Positions 1 through 8,442 of a stretch of 64,000 bases of DNA are shown in pieces; position 1 is the stretch's first letter, and every line of letters begins with the position of its first letter. A program made the position numbers and the translations under genes. Origin of the DNA: Anaerolineales bacterium (GTDB lineage: Bacteria > Chloroflexota > Anaerolineae > Anaerolineales > Villigracilaceae); NCBI GenBank assembly GCA_030583885.1, contig CP129480.1, positions 62,001 to 126,000 on the forward strand, in the 5' to 3' direction. The notes beneath the pieces are model-generated. The model ran no database searches, was not told the DNA's origin, and worked only from the letters and a program-made list of their open reading frames with translations.

Positions 1-728
1 TATCCCAGTTTCTCTGCCAACTTACAAGATTCTGGATTTGCCGCATCCCAATGGGCATCCATATTGTTCTCCAGGCACCAGCGGACGAGATTGGCAGAAA
101 GCACCGTTGCAACCCCCTGACGCCGATACTTGTCTTCGACAAACAGACTGATCTCGATCCCTGTGCTGCAAACCAGTGAAGAATACGCTGCACCGATAAT
201 TTCTCCATTTACATCAGCGTAAAAGCCAATGCCGCGTTCAGAAAAATCATCGGGGGATTCAAAATCGGAGATGTCGATAAAATGGTCTTGTCCCCTTATT
301 TGCATCAGCAGGGCAGCATCCATCCGTTTAACGTTCTGTGCAAACCTGGAAACCTCACCTAATTTTTGCAAATATTCGACAGATAACCCTTCCGATGAAA
401 AACCGTACCGTTCGATCGCTACAAAGCGTTCTGTGTACAACTCCTTGAACGCCTCCGCCCAGCCTGCCGATGCGGACATGAACAGGTTATAAGGCTGGAA
501 ATTCTTCATCATCTCCTTCGCGCCAGCTATGCTCGTATCTCCGGCAAAATAATGAAAGGGACCGATCTTGATCATATAAGCGGATGGATGTTCAACATCA
601 TCCACATATGCCAGGCCCATTTGATCTTCGAGTATGCACTCGATGGAAACGTCCACACGATGGACATTTCGGAAGGCTTGTGCCAGCCGAATACGATTCG
701 TTTTTGTTAAGGGGTATTCTGTGATCAT
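1..728 (-). CDS. GNAT family N-acetyltransferase, 3' end outside window
   Basis: The frame is open from the ATG at 728 to the window edge (242 codons, no stop), so the C-terminus is missing. The visible end carries the GNAT acetyl-CoA loop (RRQGVATVLSANLVRW) followed by HWDAANPESCKLAEKLGY. That arrangement resembles the 'GNAT_acetyltran' group, in which a variable N-terminal half precedes the catalytic fold. The likely reaction is acetyl-CoA-dependent N-acetylation of an unknown amine. The start overlaps the stop of the upstream ArsR gene by four bases (ATGA), so the two are translationally coupled and probably co-regulated. The substrate cannot be inferred. Confidence 0.8.
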   Translation of the reverse strand, partial: MITEYPLTKTNRIRLAQAFRNVHRVDVSIECILEDQMGLAYVDDVEHPSAYMIKIGPFHYFAGDTSIAGAKEMMKNFQPYNLFMSASAGWAEAFKELYTERFVAIERYGFSSEGLSVEYLQKLGEVSRFAQNVKRMDAALLMQIRGQDHFIDISDFESPDDFSERGIGFYADVNGEIIGAAYSSLVCSTGIEISLFVEDKYRRQGVATVLSANLVRWCLENNMDAHWDAANPESCKLAEKLG

Positions 729-1282
729 TCTTCCCTCCAGTATTCCCCACCGCCGCCTTCGCGCATCATCAAGCCGAAACCGACCAGTTCGCGCCGCAGG
801 GATGCGGTATCTTCATGGTAACGACTTAATATCTCGTTAACCTTCTTCTCGCTATATCGTTTGTTGATTTCAAAGGCTTTCACCACGTATCTCAGGATGG
901 CTTCCAGTTTTTTGCGCTGGGCAGGGATGGTTTTCAGGCCGCCGTCCTTGCGGGCGTAATCTTTAATGATTTTGTTGTCGTAGGCACCGGCATCCACGTC
1001 TGCGACAGAGGCGGCAAGACTCTCCTGTGAAAAAATACCGCGTGATTTTGCCTCCAACGCCTTTTCATCCAGTTGATAGATGTTGTAGTAGCTGTCCGCT
1101 TTGGCGCTGACCAGACCGACTTTGGCAAGTTTTGATAAATGATGTGACACCGTGGAGGCTTTCAGGTTCAGCAATTCGGCGAGTTCCTCCACGCTGTACG
1201 GCTGCTGGGCAAGCAAGCCAATGATCTTAAGACGGTTCGCATCAGAGAGGGCTTTGAAGAAGGTCACAAGCTCATCGTTCAT
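725..1282 (-). CDS. ArsR-type HTH regulator with C-terminal DUF2087 domain (second of tandem pair)
   Basis: This 185-residue protein has a winged helix-turn-helix at residues 1-70 (VEELAELLNLKASTVSHHLSKLAKVGLV) of ArsR type. A DUF2087 domain spans about 113-183, with the characteristic core RYHEDTASLRRELV near 154-167. No Cys/His metal-sensing pair typical of ArsR/SmtB sensors is visible, so metal sensing is unlikely. It overlaps the preceding paralogue by four bases (1279-1282) and the following GNAT gene by four bases, making a compact three-gene unit. DUF2087 is known mainly as an add-on to regulators; its ligand is not known to me. Function as an autoregulator of this unit is inferred. 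Confidence 0.85.
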   Translation of the reverse strand: MNDELVTFFKALSDANRLKIIGLLAQQPYSVEELAELLNLKASTVSHHLSKLAKVGLVSAKADSYYNIYQLDEKALEAKSRGIFSQESLAASVADVDAGAYDNKIIKDYARKDGGLKTIPAQRKKLEAILRYVVKAFEINKRYSEKKVNEILSRYHEDTASLRRELVGFGLMMREGGGGEYWREE

Positions 1283-1830
1283 GTTTCACCTTCGTTTACC
1301 CGCCGGTAACGCGAACCATCACTTTCCCGGGCCAGGAGGCCTGCATCCACCAGGTCACAGCGCAGACCGGCTGTGTCCTCATTGAAGCGCCGCAAAAGGG
1401 TGTTGACTTCCTTTTCCGTATAGCTTTTACCGAACTCAAAGAATGGAATCAGGTAGTCCAGAATCACGCGCAGTTTGGCGGGTTGAAGCGGCACTTGTTT
1501 GATGCTTCCGTCGGCGTTGAGGTGGGCCTTCAATACTTTTTTGGATTTTTGATCCAAATGGGCAGGGGGAACATAAGAAGGACGTACTTCCGCCAGTTTC
1601 TCCTTTGCAAGGACGGCAAGTTTGTCTTTGTTAAGGGTGTACACACCGTCCGTTTGGGTGATGGCTCCTACAAACTCAAGGAGACCCAAATGGGTCAGGG
1701 AGTCTTTTACCGAGAGTTGCAAACGCTCAGCGATCTCCTTGCGGCTGGCGGATGCCTGGGAGAGCAGGCCGATGATCCGCAGGCGCTGCGGGTCGGTCAC
1801 GGCTTTCACATAATCAAGCATCTCGTTCAT
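1279..1830 (-). CDS. ArsR-type HTH regulator with DUF2087 domain (first of tandem pair)
   Basis: This 183-residue paralogue of the next gene has an HTH at residues 1-65 (degenerate recognition helix, QLSVKDSLTHLGLL) and a DUF2087 domain near 110-178 (RRFNEDTAGLRCDLV). Its recognition helix differs clearly from its neighbour's, so the two may bind different sites or act as a heterodimer (inference). It is the first gene of the unit: GGAAGTG precedes the ATG, and a TTGACA/TAAAAT promoter with 17-bp spacing lies upstream. A short palindrome (gataactatc, 1855-1864) between the -10 box and the start is a possible autoregulatory site. Confidence 0.83.
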   Translation of the reverse strand: MNEMLDYVKAVTDPQRLRIIGLLSQASASRKEIAERLQLSVKDSLTHLGLLEFVGAITQTDGVYTLNKDKLAVLAKEKLAEVRPSYVPPAHLDQKSKKVLKAHLNADGSIKQVPLQPAKLRVILDYLIPFFEFGKSYTEKEVNTLLRRFNEDTAGLRCDLVDAGLLARESDGSRYRRVNEGET

Positions 1831-1871
1831 AATTCACTTCCATAGATTTATTTAGATAACTATCGAATTAG

Positions 1872-1900
1872 ATTTTAGAAGCGAATCCACACTTTGTCAA
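1872..1900 (-). promoter_or_regulatory. Sigma-70-type promoter of the ArsR/DUF2087-GNAT unit
   Basis: On the minus strand a perfect TTGACA (1895-1900) is separated by exactly 17 bp from TAAAAT (1872-1877). Transcription would start near 1865, about 35 bases before the ATG at 1830. The palindrome gataactatc at 1855-1864 lies at the predicted start of the transcript. Confidence 0.7.
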
Positions 1901-2020
1901 GGGAATCTTTGAGGCCAGAGACAGGGGCGGGCAGGGAATGAGGCGAAGCCTCCAAATATCGGCGGGGTTGTATGAGTTATAATTTCACTTCGAGAACGCA
2001 ATTCAACTTTGGAGGTGTCA

Positions 2021-2941
2021 GTGGATCTCACGAAACACGCTTTCTTTGAGGGGAAAATCGTCCCCCTGGGTGAGGCAAAGATCAACATCGCCACGCATGG
2101 TTTTTTATATGGAACCGCCGTTTTCGGCGGGATGCGGGCATACTGGAACGAAGAGAAGAAACATCTCTTCGTTTTTCGTCCCTACGACCATTTCCGCCGC
2201 CTGCTTAATTCCGGGCGCATGATGGCGATGAACATTCGATACGACGAGGAGAGTTTGACCCAGCTCACGCTGGATGTTCTGCGCGCAGACAACTGGCGGC
2301 AGGATGTATACCTGCGTCCCACCATTTACAAATCGGACCTGGGCATCGGCGTACGCCTGCATGACCTGAAGGATGAGTTCTGCATGTTCGTGATGGCATA
2401 CGAGCCGTACGTCAAGAACGATACCGATGCACACCTGACCGTCTCATCGTGGCGGCGCATCGATGACAACGTCATTCCTGCGCGAGGCAAGGTGGCGGGC
2501 GCATATGCAAATTCCGCGCTGATCAAGACCGATGCAAACCGCGCTGGTTTTGATGAAGCGCTTGTGCTGGATCAGAACGGACATGTTTCTGAAGGCTCGG
2601 CGATGAATATTTTCATGGTACGCGGCGGCGTGCTGATCACCCCGCCGGTGACGGATAATATTCTCGAAGGCATCACGCGCCGTTCGATCATCGAGATCGC
2701 CCGCAGGGAACTTGGACTCGAAGTTGTAGAACGCTCGATTGACCGCACGGAGGTTTTCATCGCGGAGGAGATGTTCATGACGGGAACTGCCGCGCAGCTT
2801 GTGGCGGTGACAAGGATCGACCACCGCCCTGTTGGAATCGGAACGATGGGACCGATCACAACAAAATTACGGACAATGTTCGATACCATTGTGCGTGCAA
2901 AACACCCGGATTATCTGCACTGGAACCTGGAAGTGAAATAA
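2021..2941 (+). CDS. ilvE: Branched-chain amino-acid aminotransferase
   Basis: This is a class IV PLP-dependent aminotransferase that transfers the amino group between branched-chain 2-oxo acids and glutamate. I chose the GTG at 2021 (306 residues) because a TTG start at 2009 would bury the Shine-Dalgarno GGAGGT (2011-2016). In this numbering the PLP lysine is K157 (ARGKVAGAYANSA), and the cofactor-contacting glutamate is E191 (SEGSAMNIF); both match E. coli IlvE in spacing. The family-typical THGFLYGTAVFGGMRAY lies near the N-terminus. The length is normal. The gene stands alone, with TATAAT at 1978-1983 upstream and a strong hairpin terminator behind it. Confidence 0.93.
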   Translation: MDLTKHAFFEGKIVPLGEAKINIATHGFLYGTAVFGGMRAYWNEEKKHLFVFRPYDHFRRLLNSGRMMAMNIRYDEESLTQLTLDVLRADNWRQDVYLRPTIYKSDLGIGVRLHDLKDEFCMFVMAYEPYVKNDTDAHLTVSSWRRIDDNVIPARGKVAGAYANSALIKTDANRAGFDEALVLDQNGHVSEGSAMNIFMVRGGVLITPPVTDNILEGITRRSIIEIARRELGLEVVERSIDRTEVFIAEEMFMTGTAAQLVAVTRIDHRPVGIGTMGPITTKLRTMFDTIVRAKHPDYLHWNLEVK

Positions 2942-2942
2942 A

Positions 2943-2973
2943 AAAATCCGCCGCTTATTTAGCGGCGGATTTT
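2943..2973. terminator. Bidirectional rho-independent terminator
   Basis: A 12-bp perfect stem (2943-2954 with 2962-2973; core ATCCGCCGC) encloses a 7-base loop and is flanked by A and T runs on both sides. It sits between convergent ilvE and the minus-strand gene ending at 2984, so it can serve both. Confidence 0.85.
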
Positions 2974-2983
2974 TCGTTGTATC

Positions 2984-3718
2984 CTATGGATTCTTCTTAA
3001 ACCTCACCAGCGCCAGATTTTTCGAGCAATCGTTGTATGTGTTGAGGGAGATGGGATCCGATAACGGCAACCCTGCCTGGTCGAGAATCTGAATGGACAA
3101 CAATCCATCCGATGAAATGGGGACCGTTCCCAGTAAAAACTCAAAACCGGATCTCCCATAGGCCGGGGCAATACTACTGACGGTCAATTCGCTTTTCGTC
3201 TTGCTGTTATAGAAACCTGTCAGGCGGACGGTGATCCCAAGCATATCCGCATTATTTGCGTCCACAATGGTCCCGCCCACACCCTGCCAGTTACAACCCA
3301 GTTCCGGATGGATGATCGTGCTGTCGATATAGGTAATCGTTGCAGAGAACGGCGCTTTCGGTGTCCTGGTTGGAGTGGGAGTGATGGATGGAGTCACCAA
3401 TGAGACAATCGTGGGCGAAGGCTCCAGTGTAAACGTCGGCAAAAGGGTTGGCGTCTCGGTTACATCCAATGGGGTAATCGTCCAGGTTGGCTGCAATTGA
3501 ATGGGGGTGATCGTCGGCGTGGGCTGCAAGTTAAGGCTGGCTTGCTGAACAGGTGGAAGGGGATTAATCATCGAGTTTGGCATCAGGTAGATCGCGACAA
3601 AATACAAACCGATACAAAGCGTAACGATCAATGTGAGGATGCTTAAGATATCCCACAGGTCAAGCCGCGAACCCTGCGCACTGCCCACGGAAGAATCTTC
3701 ATAGTCGTAATTACTCAT
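2984..3718 (-). CDS. Membrane-anchored protein with Thr/Pro-rich linker, unknown function
   Basis: The protein has 244 residues counted from the ATG at 3718, chosen because GGAG lies seven bases upstream; a longer frame starting at 3769 has no such site. The cytoplasmic N-terminus is short and acidic, followed by one membrane segment (about residues 23-46). A long Thr/Pro linker follows (repeats of the type TPTITP, about 60-130). The C-terminal domain of about 110 residues contains GCNWQGVGGTIVD and LTGFYNS, suggesting an extracellular beta-sandwich (inference). I do not recognise a named family. It converges on ilvE across a shared terminator and follows the parvulin-like lipoprotein gene on the same strand. 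Confidence 0.7.
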   Translation of the reverse strand: MSNYDYEDSSVGSAQGSRLDLWDILSILTLIVTLCIGLYFVAIYLMPNSMINPLPPVQQASLNLQPTPTITPIQLQPTWTITPLDVTETPTLLPTFTLEPSPTIVSLVTPSITPTPTRTPKAPFSATITYIDSTIIHPELGCNWQGVGGTIVDANNADMLGITVRLTGFYNSKTKSELTVSSIAPAYGRSGFEFLLGTVPISSDGLLSIQILDQAGLPLSDPISLNTYNDCSKNLALVRFKKNP

Positions 3719-3790
3719 TATGGTACTCCAAAAATAATTCGTTTCGCATGGGTGGCAATACCAGTCCATGCGACGGGGCTGCCGTATTTT

Positions 3791-4678
3791 TCATGGGGCG
3801 AAAACAATATTGCTCTTTGCACGTCTTTCCGCAAGCCAGTTTTTTAAAGCCAGTTCCTGCATGGTCAACAGGGCATCGGGAGAGAGCGGATGCTCGCCGC
3901 GTTCCAGCGCCTTGAAAATATGAAAGCCTGCCTCCGTTGCGATGACGCCGCTATATTCGCCGACTTGCAGGCCAAAGACTGACTCGTTTGCACGGACATC
4001 CAGTAAATAACCGCGTGGGACCCATCCCAACTCGCCGCGTGTAACCGGATCGTATAACACCGCCAGTTCGTCGAAGTCCGCGCCGGCGTTCAACTGCTCG
4101 AGGGCCGCCTGCGCGTTTGCCTCATTATAGGTCAAAATCTGGCGTACATGGATTTGCTCAACAGCGCCCGGCACATCCGCAATGATTTTGTCACGCATCC
4201 ATGCGGATTCAATGGAACGCTTCAGCGCGGCGCGGAAGGACGCCTCGTCATAGCCATGAGCGGCCTGCCACTGGAAAAGCGCATCCACACCACCGAGTTC
4301 AGATGCGAGCGCCTCGATCCTGGACTGGAGAGTCGATTCTGTCAGATTGAAATTCGCCTCCCTTGCGGCTTGCGACAGCAGGATCTGCGCGATCATATCC
4401 TCCAGCACAGTCTTGTCCGCATCTTCTTCAGAGACGGTATTGCCAAGTGCGGCTTGCGCGGTTTTGTAACGTTCGAGCTCCGCCTGAAACTCCGTGATGG
4501 TGATGTACTCTCCATTAACCGTCGCAGCCGAAGGCGGCGGCGTGGCGGTGGGAGGTTCGGGCGTGGAAGTCGGCCAATCGGGGGTGGGCGTGCCGGGGTC
4601 CATTAAGGAGGCGCAGGCACTTAATCCCAAAATGAGGACCAGAATCAATTGAGTCGAAAAACGGGGTTTTGAAAGCAT
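3791..4678 (-). CDS. Parvulin-type peptidyl-prolyl isomerase lipoprotein (SurA/PrsA-like)
   Basis: The 295-residue precursor has a lipobox ending at C22 (LGLSAC) and a Thr/Pro spacer (about 30-52). A SurA_N-like helical segment begins AATVNGEYITITEFQAELERY. A parvulin domain follows at about 172-270 (IHVRQILTYNEANAQAALEQL, RGELGWVPRG, VATEAGFHIFKALER-like motifs). PpiC-type rotamases of this layout assist folding of exported proteins at the outer face of the membrane. The gene lies 72 bases upstream of the single-pass membrane protein gene on the same strand. Catalytic activity is inferred from the domain; substrates are unknown. Confidence 0.87.
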   Translation of the reverse strand: MLSKPRFSTQLILVLILGLSACASLMDPGTPTPDWPTSTPEPPTATPPPSAATVNGEYITITEFQAELERYKTAQAALGNTVSEEDADKTVLEDMIAQILLSQAAREANFNLTESTLQSRIEALASELGGVDALFQWQAAHGYDEASFRAALKRSIESAWMRDKIIADVPGAVEQIHVRQILTYNEANAQAALEQLNAGADFDELAVLYDPVTRGELGWVPRGYLLDVRANESVFGLQVGEYSGVIATEAGFHIFKALERGEHPLSPDALLTMQELALKNWLAERRAKSNIVFAP

Positions 4679-4705
4679 CGCTTGAATTATAAATTAAAAC
4701 ATAAC

Positions 4706-4735
4706 AAAAACCCCTCTCCCAAAATGGGAGAGGGG
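4706..4735 (-). terminator. Rho-independent terminator of groES-groEL
   Basis: An 11-bp stem (4711-4721 with 4725-4735; CCCCTCTCCCA/TGGGAGAGGGG) has a three-base loop. On the minus strand it is followed by five U residues (4706-4710). It lies 19 bases after the groEL stop. Confidence 0.8.
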
Positions 4736-4753
4736 CAGAGGGGGGAGGGCGAT

Positions 4754-6415
4754 TTAGTAATCCATGCCGCCCATGCCGCCAGGAGGCATCGCAGGGGCCT
4801 TTTCCTTCTCAGGCATGTCGGTGATCAGCACGTCGGTGGTGAGGATCATCGCGGCAATGGATGCGGCGTTTTCGAGCGCGCCGCGCACAACCTTGACGGG
4901 GTCAATCACGCCGGCCTTGATCATGTCGGTATATTCGCCGGTCAGGACGTTGAAGCCGATGTTCGCGTTTTTCTTCTCGGCGGCCGTGCGGCGGACGGTG
5001 TCAATGATGACCGAGCCATCTTCGCCGGCATTTGAAGCAAGCTTGCGGATCGGGGCCTCGAGTGCCTTCTTGACGATATTGATGCCGACCTTGATCTCTT
5101 CGTTCTCGTCATCCGCGTGAGCTTTGGCAAGTTTGTCGAGTTTGGCGGCGGCATTGATGAGGGAGATCTCGCCACCCGGGACGATACCTTCCTCCACTGC
5201 GGCGCGCGCGGCGGAAAGGGCGTCTTCCACGCGGTGTTTCTTTTCCTTCATTTCGGTTTCGGTCGCAGCGCCTACGCGGATGATGGCAACCCCGCCGCTG
5301 AGCTTCGCGAGACGTTCCTGAAGTTTTTCCTTGTCGTAATCGCTGGTGCTCTTGTCGATCTCGATGCGGATCTCCTTGATGCGGCCCTCGATATTACCCT
5401 TCTTGCCTTTGCCGCCGATAATGGTGGTGTTCTCCTTGTCAGAGACGACCTTTTCGGCGCGGCCCAGATCCTGCACCGTGGCGGATTCAAGCTTGCGACC
5501 GGTCTCTTCGGAGATGACCTCTCCACCAGTGAGTACAGCAATATCCTGCAACATGGCTTTGCGGCGGTCGCCAAAGCCGGGGGCTTTGATGGCCAGCACG
5601 TTCAACATGCCGCGGATCTTGTTCAAAATGAGCGTGGCGAGGGCTTCGCCGTCCACATCCTCGGCGATGATGACAAGTTCGCGCTTGCCGAGCTGGACGA
5701 GCTTCTCGAGCAAGGGAACGATGTCCTGCGCGGCGGAGATCTTCTTGTCATAGATCAGCACATACGCGTCGCTGATCTGGGCTTCCATCTGCTCGGCACT
5801 GGTGATGAAGTAGGGGGAGAGATACCCGCGGTCGAATTGCATGCCTTCGACGTAGTCTTCCTCGAACTGCATGGTTTTGGACTCTTCAACGGTGATGACG
5901 CCGTCCTTGCCGACCTTGTCCATGACGCGCGCAATCAAATCGCCAATTTCAGCATCTGCCGCTGAGTTGGTCGCAACCGAGGCAATTTCTTCCTTGGTAT
6001 CAATTTTTACGGAATTCTTCTTGAGCTCGGTCACAATGGTCTCGGTAGCGAGTTCAATACCGCGCTTGAGCAGCATTGGGTTGTAACCGGCTTCAAGAGC
6101 CTTCAGGCCTTCGGTAACGATGGCATACGCCAGAACAGTGGATGTGGTGGTGCCGTCACCGGCAATGTCATTGGTCTTCTGGGCGGCTTCCTTCAAGAGC
6201 TGCGCGCCCATGTTCTCAAACGGGTCTTCGAGCTCGATTTCCTTCGCAACGGAAACGCCGTCATGCGTGATGGTGGGCGAGCCGAATTTTCGGTCAATTG
6301 CCACATTGCGTCCCTTTGGACCGAGGGTTGCGGAAACAGCGTTCGCAACAACAGTCATGCCGTTCTTAAGCTTGCGGCGGGCTTCTTCTGAAAATACAAG
6401 TTGTTTAGCAGCCAT
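4754..6415 (-). CDS. groEL: Chaperonin GroEL (60 kDa)
   Basis: This 553-residue group I chaperonin forms the double-ring folding chamber and hydrolyses ATP. Visible signatures are [13 protein letters not shown] (about 29-41), the ATP-site GDGTTTSTV (86-94, with catalytic D87), [27 protein letters not shown] and the flexible tail ending GGMGGMDY. The length is typical. AGGAAGTGA precedes the ATG. It lies 31 bases downstream of groES and shares the CIRCE-controlled promoter; a hairpin terminator follows. Confidence 0.98.
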   Translation of the reverse strand: MAAKQLVFSEEARRKLKNGMTVVANAVSATLGPKGRNVAIDRKFGSPTITHDGVSVAKEIELEDPFENMGAQLLKEAAQKTNDIAGDGTTTSTVLAYAIVTEGLKALEAGYNPMLLKRGIELATETIVTELKKNSVKIDTKEEIASVATNSAADAEIGDLIARVMDKVGKDGVITVEESKTMQFEEDYVEGMQFDRGYLSPYFITSAEQMEAQISDAYVLIYDKKISAAQDIVPLLEKLVQLGKRELVIIAEDVDGEALATLILNKIRGMLNVLAIKAPGFGDRRKAMLQDIAVLTGGEVISEETGRKLESATVQDLGRAEKVVSDKENTTIIGGKGKKGNIEGRIKEIRIEIDKSTSDYDKEKLQERLAKLSGGVAIIRVGAATETEMKEKKHRVEDALSAARAAVEEGIVPGGEISLINAAAKLDKLAKAHADDENEEIKVGINIVKKALEAPIRKLASNAGEDGSVIIDTVRRTAAEKKNANIGFNVLTGEYTDMIKAGVIDPVKVVRGALENAASIAAMILTTDVLITDMPEKEKAPAMPPGGMGGMDY

Positions 6416-6446
6416 AATTCACTTCCTATTTTTGATTTCTTTGGGA

Positions 6447-6743
6447 TTATCCAACAATGCCGAGAACATCGCTCTCGCGCAGAATGAGCAATTTCTTGCC
6501 ATCCATCTTGACTTCGGTGCCGGAATACTTGGCGAAGAGCACGGTGTCGCCAGTCTTCAAATCCATGGCGATGCGCTCGCCCTTGTCATTACGGTCACCA
6601 GGACCGGCGGCTAATACTTTCCCCTGCTGGGGTTTTTCCTTTGCAGTTTCAGGCAGGACAATACCGCCCGAGGTCACTTCTTCCTGCTCGATGGGTTCCA
6701 CGAGCACACGACCACCCAAAGGTTTGAATGATACTTTTGCCAT
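6447..6743 (-). CDS. groES: Co-chaperonin GroES (10 kDa)
   Basis: This 98-residue lid protein of the GroEL chamber starts at the ATG at 6743, chosen because GGAGG lies six bases upstream and the sequence then begins [17 protein letters not shown] as in the family. The mobile loop ([19 protein letters not shown]) and the [14 protein letters not shown] strand are present. The longer frame up to 6800 would run into the CIRCE operator and is rejected. It is the first gene of the groESL operon. Confidence 0.97.
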   Translation of the reverse strand: MAKVSFKPLGGRVLVEPIEQEEVTSGGIVLPETAKEKPQQGKVLAAGPGDRNDKGERIAMDLKTGDTVLFAKYSGTEVKMDGKKLLILRESDVLGIVG

Positions 6744-6789
6744 TTCTTGCCTCCATAAGAGTTTTGGATTTTTTTGAATAAGCACACAA

Positions 6790-6816
6790 TTAGCACTCAA
6801 TGCTCCCGAGTGCTAA
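6790..6816 (-). promoter_or_regulatory. CIRCE operator (HrcA binding site)
   Basis: The sequence matches TTAGCACTC-N9-GAGTGCTAA exactly in both arms. It sits just downstream of the groES -10 box, over the predicted transcription start, so HrcA bound here would block the promoter and heat stress would relieve it. No hrcA gene lies in this window. Confidence 0.96.
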
Positions 6817-6820
6817 TTCA

Positions 6821-6849
6821 ATATTACCTAGTTTCATGGGTCAAGTCAA
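6821..6849 (-). promoter_or_regulatory. Sigma-70-type promoter of groES-groEL
   Basis: On the minus strand TTGACT (6844-6849), 17 bp, then TAATAT (6821-6826). The predicted start falls inside the CIRCE element at about 6814. Confidence 0.85.
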
Positions 6850-6975
6850 GGGGATTGAAAAAATTCTTACAAAACTCTGACGGACACAGTCTTTCGATAG
6901 TCTAGCCGCTCAGCCCCGCCTCTCTCTAGACCTGAGTCCTGTCTCCCCGCCCAAGCCGATTCCACGCCTCAGCCT

Positions 6976-8442
6976 TTACGGCGTTGGCGTAGGTTCGGTC
7001 ATGGCGGGTTCAGCGGTCGCCGTTGGCGATCCCAGCAGATCCTGAACGCTAATACCCGTTTCCAGACTTCTGCAAATATTCCGCACAACCGCCATGTCAG
7101 CGGCGATATTTGGGTCGCTGATGTATTGGGATGATTCAATGATCTGCACAATTTCCATCGCCTGATCACAATAATTGACCTTTGACGTGCTTAACGCAGC
7201 CAGCTCCGAGGCGTAAATGTCAAAGTAATACACGGTGCTTTGTGAAAGCGGCAAACCAATCACCTCGGAGGGCTCATCATTGGGTCCGCAGCCACCGCGC
7301 CCATCACAGGATTCTTCCGCAGTGCAACCCTTGATCGCACATTTGAATGCCAGGATGCCGGTCTCATAATTACGGTTCTTGTGATACAACACGCCCAATT
7401 CTCCATAAAATACCGCGTTATCCGGCTGGAACTCGATTGTCCTCTGCACATTTCGAATGGCGATGAAGAACTCACCCATCTGCGAATACGTCCTCGCGAT
7501 GGAGAGATACGGCGTCGGGTCCTGAACACCCAATTGTTCATTGATACGGGCGGTCTGCGCGAAATATTCCAGCGATTTTTCATATAACTCACGCTGGACC
7601 TGCTCGTTCGGGCTGTCAAACGCGAGACGGCGGTACCCCGCGCCTGCCCGCAGGTGAAGAAATGTCAAATTCGGCGTGATGGCAATGGCGCGGTCATATG
7701 CCTGAATGGCAAGCGCATATTCCCCCAGAGACTCAAGCACATAGGCATGTACACGATGCACATCCATTAACGAAGAGTCGCGCTCCAAAGCCTGTTGGAT
7801 GGTTTGCAGGGCTTGCGTCCACTTTTGCTGGTCCACCAGCACCTCGGCATAGAAAGCCAGAGCGAGGGCGCTGGAGTTGTCCAATTGTAAGGCGCGGACT
7901 GCCTCCCGCTCAGACTTGATCAAGAGATCCTGCGCCTCACGATTATCTGTAATATAGGACGCCTTCCAATTCAAGGCAAAGGAATACACGGCATGGGCAA
8001 AACTATTATCGGGGTTAACCTCCACAGCCTTTTCTGCAGACTCGATTGCCTCATCCAGACGGTCAAGGATGTCATCCCGCCGGACGAGCAAAGCCGTGGA
8101 ATAGGTCTGAATGCGTGATAGCTCCGCCCACACTTGGGCATTGGTTGGATCCACCCTCACGGCTTCTTCGTAGACCGTAATTGCCCCGGGACTTACCGTG
8201 CCATCGGTGTTTACCGTATCATTCAATTTGCCGGCTGTAAACAGCGCCTCGCCTTCGAACACATACGATTGGACAAAACGCGTGGGCGTGGGCGTGGGCA
8301 GGAAGAGCGGCTTGACATCGCCCTGCTGCACCGAGCGGATCAGCCATATCCCTGCCAGGATCAGGATGACCCAGAAGAACATGCGATAGACGCTGGATTC
8401 GTCGCGGCGGCGGAAGAGGGCGCGCCCGTGGTAAATGTTCAT
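6976..8442 (-). CDS. Membrane-anchored TPR protein (second of tandem pair)
   Basis: The protein has 488 residues: a basic N-terminus, one membrane segment (about 19-37, FFWVILILAGIWLI), a short PTPTPT linker, then at least six tetratricopeptide repeats (for example NAQVWAELSRIQTYS and ALAIQAYDRAIAITPN). A Cys-rich insert (ESCDGRGGCGPND) lies late in the protein, and the tail is Thr/Pro-rich. The repeats should face outside the membrane and act as a protein-binding scaffold (inference). It overlaps the upstream TPR gene by four bases (ATGA) and shares its architecture, which points to tandem duplication followed by divergence. The partner proteins are unknown. Confidence 0.82.
   Translation of the reverse strand: MNIYHGRALFRRRDESSVYRMFFWVILILAGIWLIRSVQQGDVKPLFLPTPTPTRFVQSYVFEGEALFTAGKLNDTVNTDGTVSPGAITVYEEAVRVDPTNAQVWAELSRIQTYSTALLVRRDDILDRLDEAIESAEKAVEVNPDNSFAHAVYSFALNWKASYITDNREAQDLLIKSEREAVRALQLDNSSALALAFYAEVLVDQQKWTQALQTIQQALERDSSLMDVHRVHAYVLESLGEYALAIQAYDRAIAITPNLTFLHLRAGAGYRRLAFDSPNEQVQRELYEKSLEYFAQTARINEQLGVQDPTPYLSIARTYSQMGEFFIAIRNVQRTIEFQPDNAVFYGELGVLYHKNRNYETGILAFKCAIKGCTAEESCDGRGGCGPNDEPSEVIGLPLSQSTVYYFDIYASELAALSTSKVNYCDQAMEIVQIIESSQYISDPNIAADMAVVRNICRSLETGISVQDLLGSPTATAEPAMTEPTPTP

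Noticed and set aside
5117..5965. Long plus-strand open frame antisense to groEL (282 codons)
   Set aside because: It mirrors the conserved groEL frame, has low-complexity composition and no family resemblance; it is a shadow of GC-skewed codons.
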